A DNA stretch of 64,000 bases, from contig AP031353.1 of assembly GCA_037833965.1 (NCBI GenBank), forward strand, positions 4,528,501-4,592,500, written 5' to 3'. Positions 36,386 through 48,681 of this stretch are shown in pieces. Under the pieces are notes generated by a model that did not search any database, was not told where the DNA came from, and saw nothing but the letters and a program-made list of their open reading frames with translations. This DNA is from Marchantia polymorpha subsp. ruderalis. Its lineage: Eukaryota; Streptophyta; Marchantiopsida; Marchantiales; Marchantiaceae. The position numbers and the translations under genes were made by a program. Positions within the stretch are counted from its first letter, which is position 1. Each line of letters starts with the position of its first letter.

Positions 36386-37130
36386 TAGTTATCACTCACT
36401 TTAGGCTAATTATCCCTCACCCTACTATACTAGGGTGAGTGATAATTAGCCAAGTCAATCAAGTACGTGTTATCAATTTAGGTTGTTCCTTCGCCAAGAA
36501 TCACAAACTATTGTAGTTTGAGTAGACTTTCGGATTGAATCTATTGTTACCGATCACTACAAAGCCGATCTATGTCTCTAATAGTATCACTATTCCGGCC
36601 AAAAACTCGAGCCAAGTTTAGCACATGCCCATGGGTATATGCCTGAGAGTTGTTTAATGCACAAAAAATGAATTTGCGAGTTCGGATTTGATACACTTTT
36701 CATTCTTGAAAAAGCCATTGATCATTTCATGAAGTGTACCATCCCGTCCCATATGGACTTTCGCGCAAGCCGAGTGGCATGTGGAGTAACTGCGGTGAGA
36801 TTTTCCAAAATGTTCCAATTGTTGACCAGGTGAGCTGTCAATTTAGAAAATAGCTTCTTCCATGAATCCTTCTATCTTCAATTGTCATCGTTCGGTTTGA
36901 CGATGAAGACCAAATCTTGTTTCGGATAGTCTTGTGGGAACAGAGATTACAATGTCGGAGCTCCACCTTTCCAACGACTGGCCACTACTCGTGTTACATG
37001 CGTTCCATACTCACGCTATTGTCCTCGGCAAGGACCCCATCAAAAACTTGTCCTAGCACTTTGCTGACTTGACTAATTATCCTCACCCTATTAGTGTTAG
37101 TGATAATTAGACTAAAATGAGGGATAACTA
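36386..37130. mobile_element. 745-bp inverted-repeat element with palindromic ends (MITE-like)
   Basis: The left end (from 36386, TTAGTTATCACTCACTTTAG) and the reverse complement of the right end (from 37130, TAGTTATCCCTCATTTTAG) match over about 75 bp with a few mismatches and a small gap. Each end also contains its own inverted repeat: 36403-36450 folds as GGCTAATTATCCCTCACCCTA/TAGGGTGAGTGATAATTAGCC around TATAC-type spacers, and the right end has a similar CTAATTATC...GATAATTAG fold. The interior of about 600 bp has no transposase frame that I can recognise. No clear target duplication was seen. Confidence 0.7.
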
Positions 37131-38179
37131 GCCCGCTACTATCATGAAGTGCATTAGTACTGTAATTAATTCTCCTCGCCGGTAGAACTCTACTTGTGAA
37201 CGTCTATTGGTATGCTTTGACTTTCGATCAAAAGTATTGGTCAATTCCATGGTTGAGACCTGCCAACCATGCATGGGATGATCCTACGAAAGCGACAAGG
37301 AAATGCTGAACAATTGTTTGTACCCATCATAGCGTGGTTCGTACCAAATTCAAAGTCGAAGTTGACCCACGTCCCACTTGCGTGTTACGATAGAGTTGAT
37401 GATATCGAAGGATTGTGAATTGAGGTGCCCAACATTCGGTACTGGCGAATGGAACTCCAGAGGTTCGTGAAGAGGGCAAGTAGTGAGTGACTTCGTTGAT
37501 GATGTTGAGGGTGACTGTCGTTGACCTCCACGTTCGGCTCTCGAAGTTCAAATGTTTGAAGCCAGAATCCACCTTTTGATTCTTACCGTGGATTTTATAT
37601 TAAAGGAAAATAAATCTTACGTGCTTGAATTTCCGGAACCGATGAAAGGAAGATGTACCTTTGATGAGGATTCAAGCCCGTCATTGTCAAATCCGTAGAG
37701 GCTAGAATTCAAAGCAAATTCTAGTGCCAAGTGGGATTCGTCGACAAGACGTCGAGATGTTTGGCATGAAGTGGTTGAGTTCCATCTGCACTCATGTCGT
37801 TCAAATTGGTGCATTGCTTTCGGCAGCACAGAGCAAACAGATGCTAGAGAATGAGCCTTTAGAAGAAACTGCTGTTGAATTAGCGATACTCGAGTTTTGG
37901 CGCACTTCTCTGTTATCTACTGAATTCAAGGTGAGATGGATTTTAGGTGGCCATTGGTGCACGAGCAGAGAGACAATCATCGAACGAGTTCACTTTCAAA
38001 CTCTAAATTGTTCGAGTGTCCACAATTCCAGCAGTTTGGTGGTTTAATTTCTGTCATTACCTCACAAATCTACAGCCGGTCTGAAATTATAGTCGGGAAC
38101 AATCCTGATTTCGATAAGACAGCAAAATTCGAGTGTTTAGATATGGCCTGAGAGAATAGCGACTGAGACTGATACTCAC
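37131..38179. other. GC-richer segment, open frames on both strands, unresolved
   Basis: The minus strand has open frames at 37327-37572 and 37617-37829, the second holding SRRLVDESHLALEFALNSSL. The plus strand has 37724-37938, ending at a good donor (TTCAAG|GTGAGA) and containing EETAVELAILEFWRTSLLST. None was recognised. The segment probably holds exons of the unresolved minus-strand gene that follows. Confidence 0.35.
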
Positions 38180-38636
38180 CACAGACGATGACCAGAATGG
38201 CAGGCGATGCCTGCAAACTTCTGATTTCGCACAGAGCAGCGATGAACGAAGTGGCCTGTCGTTGCGGATTCAGTACCGACGACACTATCAACAATTTCAG
38301 ATCATGCGTGGCGCCGACCCTCGACGTGAATGCCAGCAGTCCGTGAGCTGGAAGGCTACTCAGCAAACGAAGAACCACTGAGTGTCGGCCGATTTCTACT
38401 CAGCACTGTTTCTCGATGAAATCACGAGTACCATTACAAATGGAAACTTGTGACATGAGATTCGACAAGATACCCTTCTCACTTACGGACGTACAGGGAG
38501 TTGAAATTTCCGTAAACTCGGATGTGATCGATCAGCCGAAAGTGAAATCTAGCAACAATCGAAGCTCGACATGGAAATTGAAGTCCGATGAACGATGGCA
38601 GTTCTGTTCTGATGTTTTCTAGGCGAGAGGTAACTT
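38180..38636 (-). CDS. Two probable exons of an unrecognised gene
   Basis: Minus exons 38487-38636 and 38180-38395 are joined by a 91-bp intron with a strong donor (CGTCC|GTAAGT) and acceptor (GAGTAG|AAATCG). The incoming and outgoing phases agree. The joined reading has GLQFPCRASIVARFHFRLI, IDHIRVYGNFNSLYV, then SVVLRLLSSLPAHGLLAFTS and IAALCEIRSLQASPAILVIV, ending at a strong donor (TCTGTG|GTGAGT). The composition looks like a folded globular protein. I do not recognise the family and cannot place the start or end. An upstream ATG at 38824 opens a basic frame that may be its N-terminus but does not join in phase by any splice I could find. Confidence 0.4.
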
Positions 38637-38880
38637 CTGAGCGGCAGTGAAGACGGAGCAAAAGGATTCCAGTAATACCCCACCCCTCCCAGTCGGTTAT
38701 CGAAGGATGTCACCGACGACAATGGCAAGACGATGCGTCCCAGCAGGCCACGGGCTTTTCCAATCGCTGCGTTGCGTGCGGCTCGACGAGGCCTGCGAGA
38801 AATTTGACAATGTGACTCGGTCATAGAAACTCCACACTCAATCGCTCGACCACTCCACTCCACTCAGCCCCGTCCAAAAC

Positions 38881-38905
38881 TCCTCCTCCTCCTCCTCCTC
38901 CTCCT
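38881..38905. repeat. (CTC)n trinucleotide repeat
   Basis: About eight CTC units, typical of plant 5' leaders. CAG-type triplet runs follow at about 39042-39061 and 39276-39293, the last directly before a strong plus-strand donor (GGTG|GTAAGT, near 39299). Confidence 0.85.
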
Positions 38906-39694
38906 CATGCACGCCCACCGACCGACAGACGACAATGCGACGATCGGCCACACGCACGGCCATATATCGTCGCTGACTTGTGCTGCAGGCAGGCAGGGAG
39001 GCTACGAGGGACGATTCCCATGCCGTCGTACCCAACAGCAGAAACAGCAGCAGCAGCAGCAGTGGTCGAGAGTTAGACCTATCAGTGTCGGTCCGAGGCT
39101 CCGACATATGCTCCCGGTACGAAAGTGCAGCACTCACGCACTCCCCCGGTCAAGCAAATGCGCCATGAAGCCGAATCATCCCCCAGAGCGACGACACGCC
39201 CGTATCGGTCGCTCCGACAAAGATCTCCCTGCTCCTGAAGATTTGGTGTTTCCCGAGTCCTCGTACTAGCAGCACTAGCAGCAGCAGCAGCAGCGGTGGT
39301 AAGTACATCGAGAGACATGCCAAAACTTCATCCTGGCGTAGCATCATGCAACTTTCACGTTAGGGCTTACTTATAGTTTAGTGGTACGTTTGTCTGAGCA
39401 TAGGGCAGGGGATGGAAGCAGTAGCTAAGACTGGCTGACTGACTGGCTGGCTTTCTGTCTGCTGTCTGGCTGGCGGAGGCCCTTGGGTTATAATCCATAG
39501 GAATTAATTCCCCTTCTGTCTATTATCAGTCCCAGACAACGAAGGGAATCAAACACGAAGTGTCACGGTATCAACGGACTAACGGAGTTTTTGCACGCAT
39601 GGGAGGAGGGGAGGGAGTGGTAAGCGACGAGCACGGAATTTGAATCGAGGTATTTAAAAAGTTCTGGGCATGAGAACTTGCTGCATGTTGTTGC

Positions 39695-41321
39695 ATGAAT
39701 CGAATGGGTGTGGAGAATTTGGGGTCCAGAGATAGAATCAATATGAATGAATGTGTTTGGGAATGGGAGAAGGAGAGCATAGAGCTTTGCAATTGGGTCG
39801 GCAGAAGGAATTGTTGGCATTTGTGTACGTCGATTGATCGGACTGGTCAGATTGCTCTTGGAGTGGTGAGTTTTCACACATGGATGCTTGTTGATGAGGA
39901 AGACTGACGTATTGAGTCTGATCTCGGACCTCCAGCTGGCCATGTTTTTATTTATGGCTGGATTTATCCTTGTGTCTCATGTCTTCCCTTTTGGATGCAA
40001 GTGTCTACAGGATTTCGAGAAAAACTCGTGGCAATTCTTTTCTCTCTGTGGGCTTATGGGCTCATCAAATCCCAACCGAGTCCAATATTCTACATTGTGA
40101 ACGAATGGTAGAAAAAACCGTGTTCAGAAGAATTGCACAATCCTCCTTGTGAAGCTCAAGAGCTTGAAATCAGATACTGCAAGTATTTTTCTTGCAGGCA
40201 GACGAACACCTGTTTTCTGGTCCCGTGCAAGCTTCTGCTCAGAAACAGATATCCGATGTGCGTGGAGGTGTAGGATAATCCATACGGCAGTCGGTGGTGG
40301 GTGCATTACAATCGCTGGCTGAGAAGCGGTTGGGCTGCTTTCGGTGTGTCCTGAAGCTCTTTCATGCTCACGGTCGAATTTCAAGCTTTTTGGTTTTATA
40401 ACCTCTGATATTGAATAGTGGAGAGCAGGCTCTTACAGGCTGCAAACCCTATCACTGGATTTCCTGATCGCATCACTGATGTCACAAATGAGTGAGTCGG
40501 ATGCTTCAGCACGTCAACGCTCGTCAAAATCACGGTTCCTTCGACATCATACTTAGTTTCCGCGATTGGCCCATTCTGGATCTTCAAGTTGGACAGCACA
40601 TGCAGGAGGTAAGACCGATTTTCTGCAGTGTCCAAGATGGAATATTGTTTGATGGAATGATGAGAACCATGCATGAATTACGTCCAGGTTGTTGAATCCC
40701 GTGTCAGGTTATGACCGCTTTGAGCGACTTAAAGCTCAAAGAGCGAGCCTCTTGTCAATTAGGCAGCATATTGAATTCCAGCTATGGATCCAGTAGGCCC
40801 TTTGGAGTGCCCGAGCACCGAGAACAAGGCACATTCGAAAAGAGTTGCAATTGTTCGGAGGTTTAAAAACTGGTTTCTGAACTGACGTGAGTAGTGTCAC
40901 CAGAAAAAAATCAAAAGTTCATTGAGCTGAACTTGTCTTTCCTACTCACGGCCGATCTCAAATCTACGGTCTGACTGAATTGTGGTGCTCTTTCTACCAT
41001 TGGTTGTGCTGTATGCGACCTTAAGTTTTTATTTTGCGTGAATGAGGTCCTGCTCTTGTATGTTTCTCGAAGTGCTCTTTGTCCATGCTTTCGACCCGTA
41101 ACGGGATTTGTCAGGTCAATGATTGTTCCCCTCGAACATAAACATTGCGTCTAGTACCAGTTGATCTTAGGTTTGAAAGTCTAAATTAACCAAACCCGAT
41201 GATATGTTTGTGCTGTCAGACAGATATTCCGTTCAATGCAATGGACTTACGGGATTTGGCGACTACGGGAAAACTCGATGACAATGACAGACCGGAGCAT
41301 CTGGAATTTGTTTCTTCTTGA
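39695..41321 (+). CDS. Possible unrecognised multi-exon gene (strand uncertain)
   Basis: Candidate plus exons are 39695-39865 (ATG start, 57 codons, donor GAGTG|GTGAGT), 40198-40267 (joins in phase, containing ADEHLFSGPVQASAQKQ) and a terminal exon 41220-41321 after an acceptor (GCTGTCAG|), reading TDIPFNAMDLRDLATTGKLD and stopping 13 residues later. An exon ending ILDLQVGQHMQE (donor |GTAAGA, near 40608) would join the last one in phase. However, the same intervals also carry splice-bounded minus frames: 40437-40622 (INVERSE: VLSNLKIQNGPIAETKYD, acceptor CACTGCAG|, donor |GTAAGA) and a phase-compatible frame near 41250-41330. The strand therefore cannot be settled by eye, and no family was recognised on either. 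Confidence 0.25.
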
Positions 41322-42719
41322 GGTGAGTCCTTACCCTGCCCCGGCCTCCTTAACATGCAGTTAGTGTAGAGTTTTCCTGCCACTTTTGCTTCCCGAAGTG
41401 AATGATTCGATTGGAGCTGATATTATCATCGTCATGTATGAATCCTGAAACCACATGAAGGTTACCTTCGTTTGCCCATCTTCTTTTCTCCAGCCATGGT
41501 AAAATGAAGGAAGTGCATCGAGAGTCCCGCCCGTAACGAACTTTTTCACCAGAATTCACCTACTGTGAAGTATACAATAACACGGGCCATTGATATCAAT
41601 CGTTTTCACTCAATGAGAAGCATCGATCCGAGCATCAGTAGGGAGCCCGATGCATGTAATTCCCGGTGCACCGAAAAGCTACGAAGATAAGAAAAACGTG
41701 CAGATTTATAAACTTGCTGGAGACGAATAGTAAGTCTCCTTCCTATGTAACCACAAAGATTGGTCTTCAGATATGAATTCATTCGTGGAATAGTTTCTTC
41801 CAGCCCTTACATCTTCTCGATGACACTTTCTTGCTTGATTGTACAATCTACGATTGGTTGTATCATGGTTGGCGGTGGAGTACGAAGGATACTTGTAGTC
41901 GTGTTTTACTTCAGTAAACGGTCCCAGGTCAAGAAGTCCAGTTTTAGCACGGATCGAACTTACAATTCTTCGATATAGCAATGAGAATCGATTCACGATT
42001 ATCCAGAGGCGGTGGATGCTTGTGACAGTAGAACGAATCACCTATTAGGCTCTCTGTGTCTGAGGTTGTATTTGTCCGAGGTCCTTAGTGAAAACATATC
42101 TTCTCGTACCAGGTATGAACGTCGTGTCGAGGGATGTTGTGGGTATTTTTCTGAGGCCACGTGCAGTTTTAGGTTAGTAGCACATAATCAATCCTGCTCC
42201 ACTCTTCGCGGTCATAATCTTCCATAATAAGCTGTACAGAAACACGACCAACTTGTGTACTGGAAAAAAATCTTTGCATGTTATGCAATACTAGGAGGGC
42301 TTATCTCTCTTCGATTGAAGATACCAGAAGAATTTAACAGGCTTCTCAGTACTGAGAAGGGCTTGTTCGTTAGAGTAAAAAATGGTCGGAAAGGTTTACT
42401 TCGTTCCCTTCCTGCAGCTTACCTTTGTGATTCCAGAACCCTCAACCTTCTCCATATGTCTGTTGGTCCCTCTGTCTCCCGTGATTTGTCTTTTGTTATT
42501 CAAACAGCTTTCTCGGATGCTGAAGATCTATCTAGAATCCGAAATTGGACTATCCTTAGTACGTTTTCAAGCTTCTTGTTCTGTTGTTAGTGATTTTAAT
42601 TCTCAGCAGGACGTTTTTTTGTGTCGGTGTATCAGGCAAACACAGGAACCAAACTTTAGTCGTCGAGGTGTTTGGAAAAATATCACAGCACTTGAGCGGG
42701 TGGATACTCGAAGGAAGTT
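41322..42719. other. Upstream region of the SAM-domain gene
   Basis: Composition is intermediate, with open frames in several phases (41350-41559 minus, 42255-42590 plus) and no recognised domain. It probably includes the promoter and 5' leader, possibly with introns, of the SAM-domain gene. Confidence 0.5.
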
Positions 42720-44510
42720 ATGGCCAAGACAAAGCGTCGACAATTGGCTGCACTTGCTGCGAAGGCTGATGGCAAGGGTCTCACTGGCACTGAGGAGAGA
42801 ATTGCGTCATGCCAAGAGGCAGGCCCATCAGGCACTATTTCACACAAAAGCGATCCCTTGGTTGAATATCGACCCCAGCGTCTGCTAATCAAGATACCTG
42901 CTTTGCCATCGAAGCCCTCCGCCACTTCAGAGGTCCCCAAGATCATCAAGAGGCGCAAAAGAAAAGCTTCCGTTGCAGGCGAGGTAGTCTCGAAGTCTTT
43001 GCCAGCAGATGGTCCAAAGAGGAGGAAGCGAAGGACTCGATTAGAAATGGAGCTGAACTACGATCACGTCCCCGCAGACAATGCGAAGATAAGCAAAAGG
43101 AGAGCCAAAGGAAACTCGACTGTGATTCCTAAGCAAGCTCCAGTGGAAGGATCTAGGATTAGGAAGAGGAGAGCATCAGCGGGTCCGAAGATAAACACTA
43201 AGCATGTCCCGATAGACGAAGCAAAAGGTAGCAAGAAGAGAGCTGCATTGGACACAGGTCTGAATAGCAAACAAATTCCAGCAGATGAGGCAAAGATCAG
43301 CAAGGTTATTTTGAAGTTAGGAAAATGGAGAAGAGAGAAGATGATTGGAGATGTGCGGTCCCCGGTAGCACAAGTACCCTCGGCTGGCAGGCAGTCCAGA
43401 ACAAAAGTGACCTCACTACCACCATCAAGAAAGAGAGTGAAGGTGCAACAAGTGCCCATCAAGTCACCAGCAGAAACCAGTCCTAGGGAAGTGGCCAGCA
43501 GACATTCGGGTCACACACCAACGGAAAACGGAGATACCACACTTCTTGTTGCTTTAAAGGTCTCTTCTGGGGAGCCTGTTCTAAGTTCCACAAACAGATC
43601 AGTAGAAGTAGCAAGCACCTGCAATGGAGATGCAACGAGGAATCGAGCTACTTCACCAATTGCCACGTTTAGAAGAAAGCGAGGCTCTGTTTCCAAAGCT
43701 GTTGACCACTGTCCAACGAGTCCTAAGTGTGCAGACCGGGAGAGGAGATCTAGAACGGAGACAGTAGAGACCAGAGGTGCTGATGGTCCAGAATTACCTG
43801 ACATCCAGTGTAAGAAGACTGTCACCTCCCATCCCGAGGGTTTAGGTAACAACACTCCATCAGACGATATTTCAGTTGTAAGATTTACAACAGACGGAGC
43901 AACACCAAGTGGGGCGCAACCTGATCCTCACATTGGAGGCTCTTCCAACATAGCTGGTTCCCAACAAAACCTGCCGCTCCTTCAGACTGAACGTCCAAGC
44001 AATTCTTATCTCCAGGATCAGAACATTAGACCCATGCAGCACACGTATCTATCAAGTGCGACCGAGGAGGAGGATTGTAAACCACTTTGGCAGATGGAAC
44101 AGCTCCAGCTAGCTCTTCCGTTTACTCCTGGGGAGAATGGCGTCTTCCTGGTCATAAAAAAGGAGGAAGGGGTAGATATTGATCAGTCTGCTCAGTGTTC
44201 TGCAGGGAAAGATGTCATTCTTAGTGGAGCAGAACTTATTAGACAGAACAGTCAGCTGGCCATCATCAACAAACGCCTAGATGCAGCAGGAGGTCTTAGG
44301 AGTTGGCTCTTGGACAAGGGTTTGGGACAATTTGTGCCCATTTTCGACGACAACAAGATTGACAGCCTGACTCTGCTACACATAACTATGACAGGACTCA
44401 AGGAAATGGGAATGGTTCCAGTAGGACCCCGGCGAAAGTTTATGCATGCTCTCAATTGCTTAACTGGTCGTACTCCATTAACTTCTGTCGGAGGTTTGCT
44501 CCTGAGGTAG
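42720..44510 (+). CDS. SAM-domain protein with five 23-aa basic repeats
   Basis: A single uninterrupted frame of 596 aa from ATG 42720 (AGTT-ATGGCC, good context). The N-terminus is basic (MAKTKRRQLAALAAK). Residues 89-203 are five consecutive 23-residue units, each with a core (I/V/L)P-x-(D/E)-x-(A/S)-K/R-x-(S/R)-K-(K/R)-R, which gives multiple nuclear-localisation-like KRRK patches. The middle (about 210-500) is Ser/Thr/Pro-rich and probably disordered. Residues 526-582 form a sterile alpha motif: LRSWLLDKGLGQFVPIF, then ITMTGLKEMGMVPVGPRRKF and HALNCL. This resembles the small plant family of C-terminal SAM proteins, which I remember only as uncharacterised. SAM domains mediate oligomerisation or RNA/protein binding; a nuclear, nucleic-acid-associated role is inferred from the basic repeats. 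No introns are needed in the coding part. Confidence 0.85.
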   Translation: MAKTKRRQLAALAAKADGKGLTGTEERIASCQEAGPSGTISHKSDPLVEYRPQRLLIKIPALPSKPSATSEVPKIIKRRKRKASVAGEVVSKSLPADGPKRRKRRTRLEMELNYDHVPADNAKISKRRAKGNSTVIPKQAPVEGSRIRKRRASAGPKINTKHVPIDEAKGSKKRAALDTGLNSKQIPADEAKISKVILKLGKWRREKMIGDVRSPVAQVPSAGRQSRTKVTSLPPSRKRVKVQQVPIKSPAETSPREVASRHSGHTPTENGDTTLLVALKVSSGEPVLSSTNRSVEVASTCNGDATRNRATSPIATFRRKRGSVSKAVDHCPTSPKCADRERRSRTETVETRGADGPELPDIQCKKTVTSHPEGLGNNTPSDDISVVRFTTDGATPSGAQPDPHIGGSSNIAGSQQNLPLLQTERPSNSYLQDQNIRPMQHTYLSSATEEEDCKPLWQMEQLQLALPFTPGENGVFLVIKKEEGVDIDQSAQCSAGKDVILSGAELIRQNSQLAIINKRLDAAGGLRSWLLDKGLGQFVPIFDDNKIDSLTLLHITMTGLKEMGMVPVGPRRKFMHALNCLTGRTPLTSVGGLLLR

Positions 44511-47500
44511 ATAGAGATTCCTCGTTAAGCCATTTCGTATTCTGACTTGCAACAGATGGAGATATGATAAGCCTGGAACAAGGGTTATCATATTTGGTTC
44601 CTTACACTAAGTAATCGCTTTAGATACACAAACTTTTGGGTAGAGAGGACACTACCCCTGCCTTCAGAGTTTCAAGTCAGGTTGTAAGAATTCAGAGCAG
44701 TATTGTTTTCCATTGGCGAGCTCTTTCCAGACAGAGCCTCCATGAGAATTGTCATATTTGCAATGGTTTGCACCAAGTTTTGGTGGAGTCACAGTTCTCG
44801 TCTCCAAGACGAGTAGGAATACTACACTGATAGAGTTTAGAATCATACAAGCAGTCTGCAGATTTGTTCCAATTATCCAATCCTTGAAAAGTATTTTATT
44901 CATCTTCACAGAATACATTTCTTAATTTATCACAGTTAACTCAGCTCTATGTTTTACTTTCTCCAGTTGGACCCGCCACCCCTTGTCATTCATAGCATTG
45001 ATTATATAATTACTGACTCATTTCAAATATCTTCCAGTCTTCTTCTGTGGTCTCAACATTTTCTAAAAGGGCTATAAATCTTAACCTACACAGGTATGTT
45101 AAACGTCGACCAAATATTTCGTAGATCATTTATTATGGTCTTACTTCAAGTTACTGACTTTTGTTTCAACGTAAACCAAATCGTCTCTTTCCAGATCCAA
45201 AACAACGGAAGCAGATGCTAGCTTGCGATACAGTTAAGAATTAACATTGGATACTGCCAATAAGTAGACTGTTACATTTTTTACACACTTCCAATATCCT
45301 ACAGTCCGGGTGTCCTCCACTGGGTTTTCCATAAAAATGATTATAGCCGCTGCATCAGGGTCCAGAAACCTGATGATGAACAGACTGTTTGTTCCTACTG
45401 AATGACGGTGGAGTTTACTCAAAGATGTTTTACACAGATCTACATTAAAGTTCTGACACACCTTGCCCATGAGCAGACCCTCTGTGCCAAATGACTGGAG
45501 TAATGTTGAGAATTTTTTTTAACTAATAGCAACCCAAAATATACCAGCATATACTAGACGTTTTGCGGAGATTCCTATACTGATCTTCACATCAGTTTAC
45601 TTAGACCTGGGAAACTTGGTTCAGCACAGTCGTAATATTCATTTAAAACTGTTCGAGTAACGGCCACATTTATTCGGTACTAAAGATGGTAAGAACACAG
45701 TCCTGTATCAGACGATATGCACTGGAAGCTATTCAGTCTACGTACAATACCCAATACAGTTTTTTATCCTTAGTCATTATGATGTCTAAGCATTAATTTA
45801 TGTACTTTGAGACCTATAACCTAGTAATGAAAAGGCCTATCATATGAAAATTTTATCACTTGTGGAATTTGCAGGTAAAATTTCAAACTTGAGAGGGTAC
45901 CAGAGTTCTGAACCTTCATCGGACTAGTATGGATTCTTATTTTCACTTCGTTGCAACTGCTTCATGAGGTTTTCCTCCCATAACGGCATTTGAAATATTT
46001 CTTGTTGCATCAATTGATGTATGTGTTACAGTTCTGGTCTCATTGAAAGCAAATTTTGGGAAGAATAAACAAATAATGACTTTGTTGGCTGCTGATTTGT
46101 GTCACTAGTCAATCAAAGATCCCTATTCCGATCTGAATCCAACATTCTGATCCACATCTGCAAATCCATGGTGATTGGCATATAAAATTACTGGAAATAT
46201 TCAAGCCAAAACATACATTTTAGTTTTATTATGCAAAAATCCGAAAAATGTTGTAACCAAGATTATATCACAATGTTACGACGGTGAGTAGAATTAAATC
46301 CAATATATCAATTAGGCAGTAAATGAAAACAATATTAACATTCTCCGTGTCGAAGATTGTGTAGAATGAAGAATTTGATTCTATCACAATCTTTAACGCG
46401 AGAGATAAATACATTTAAATAATGTGATGTATTACATAACAAGATGTGAATTTTGGCTCAAATGATTTGTTAAAAAAATGGAAGAAAAAATTAAGATTCA
46501 AAAAAATAAAAAGAGCTTGATGTTTAGTACTGTTATCTATAAAGGTAGTGTAATCATTTTATAGCAATGATAATTTAGATATATTACATTATAGATTGAT
46601 CACTTTACAGAATCGTATAGATTTACTTGATGTAGCATGCAAATGTTAATAAAAAATTTTAAGTGACATTATTATTATTAAACTGAGTGCTTTTATAGAT
46701 TTTGTTTAGATATAAATTGTAAATATTGTGAATATTTTTATTTAAATAATATATATTTTCAATTTTTTATATGTAGTCGACAGTTTTTTTCATAAATTTA
46801 TAATTCAAGAATATCAAACATACCAAAATATTTAAAAAAAGTTATTATTTTTTAAATCTTTAATGGAGTCGTAAATTTTTAATATAGAATGAGATTTTAT
46901 CTATAATAGAATAAAGGATTACAAAAAAATTTATTTTTTTGTATTTAATATTTAATTTCTTATCAATAAAATTTACATAAAATTTCAGTGATAAACCGAA
47001 AATAATTAAAAAAGAAAACTAAGTGATAGTTAATTCACAACAAGAATATACTTGAGACACTAGATGTAACTTGGTTTATCTCTGAGTGATACGTCCACAG
47101 CAGCGAATTGAGGCACGCGTTTGATAAACTTGTGAAGTGATGGGTTACAGTCAAGAAGCCCTGGGGTTAAATACCCTCAGTCCATGAATTTAGCTGTGGT
47201 GAGTTAGCTGAATTTAGCTAGCTCGAGGTTACTCCTAAACAGGTGTTAACCTCAACATAATTTATAAATAAAAAATTTTCATCAATTTTATGGACATCTT
47301 TGTTATTCTAAGATGTTAGTAGTTTACTCAAGTTTTGTTACCTCTGATGTGTTAAAAAATTAATTATTTGAACTTATTAGCTAATTTTCATATAAGAAAG
47401 CTAATAGTTATTCTTCAATACACAAATTACAAATCTTGAAAACGGTTTTTTTGAGTTTGTTGAGATGAAGAGTTATTACATAACAACACAAGGGTAGCCA

Positions 47501-48637
47501 AATATTATTTATAGAAGTAGTAGTTTGCGTTCTATTCAGCTTGTGATAAACAAAAAGTCAAATTTTGAGTTGATATATTATTGCGAATACAATAAAAATT
47601 TCAATGACAAAATTTGTATATATTATGCACTTAGATTTCTTGAATTGAATCAGGTATTTTTTATTTTGACTTACTTGAAATTGCTTGTAATCTGAATATG
47701 TAAGACTAACAAATGGTGTCACAAAAAAATCATCTTCACCATCAATGTTAATTAGAAGATTGAAATCAAGATCTTAAAAAGATGAACATTACTAAATTGA
47801 TTGTTAAAAAATTTAGAAAAAAAAGATGATCTTTAGTTTGATGGAGTATGATTTCATATAAATCCAACATAGTATGTTTGATTGTTACTTAATTATGACA
47901 TATGTAATACACCAGTAATTGATGATAACAAAGGTAAGCTAAGAAAATGTTGAAATTTTCCAAGTATTAGCGGTAAGTTTGATTTAAACCAAAAGAACAT
48001 GTTAAAATATTATTTGCTAGGTACAAAATAATAAATTGCAAGATTATGAGTAACTTTTTTTTGTTTTCATCTTTTTTCAAAAGTATGACGTGAGAATAAA
48101 TTTGATGTACAAGAAACTTACAAAATATAGTGAAAACTTTCATGTTTTTAATTACTTGCTCTGCATCCAAATTTGCTCTTGCAATGAGCAAACCTTATGG
48201 ATTCATGCAAATCCATGAAAGATATGTTAAAAAATTGTGATATGAAAAGTAATTTAAAGAATGAATGCTTATATATTTCAAGATTACGTTAGATTGTGCA
48301 CTTATATTTGATGCAATATTGTATAATGCTGGATCATTGTTTGGTTATATAGATGTTGACCGTTAATAAGGATATAGGTGTTGACAAAATATGTATAGAT
48401 GTAAATCCAGACCTAAAATTGTGTTTACATTTGAAAATAAATACATATGAAGATAATTTGCATTAGTTACTAGCTCAATTCATTGCATAAGTTGAATTTT
48501 TAGCGACAATCAAAGATGCAATTGAAGTGAACATGCTTGTGACAAATATGATATAAACTCATGACTTTTTGAATTTTCACTTTGATAATAAGGATAAACT
48601 AGATGTGAATCATGTGACCTATAATAAAGTAAATCAT
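44511..48637. other. 3' flank of SAM gene, then AT-rich desert
   Basis: To about 46100 the composition is intermediate without a recognisable frame, then AT-rich. A less AT-rich patch at about 47050-47250 (containing CCCTGGGGTTAAATACCCTC) may be a mobile-element fragment, but no structure was resolved. Confidence 0.6.
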
Positions 48638-48650
48638 ATCAACATAAGCT

Positions 48651-48681
<31 letters not shown>

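Noticed and set aside
38907..39269. 120-codon plus frame with a poly-Gln run
   Set aside because: It is driven by CAG triplets in leader-like DNA, and the minus strand is equally open.
39563..39943. 126-codon minus frame with an ATG
   Set aside because: No domain was seen, and it lies antisense to a plus frame ending at a strong splice donor; I could not choose, so it is not called.
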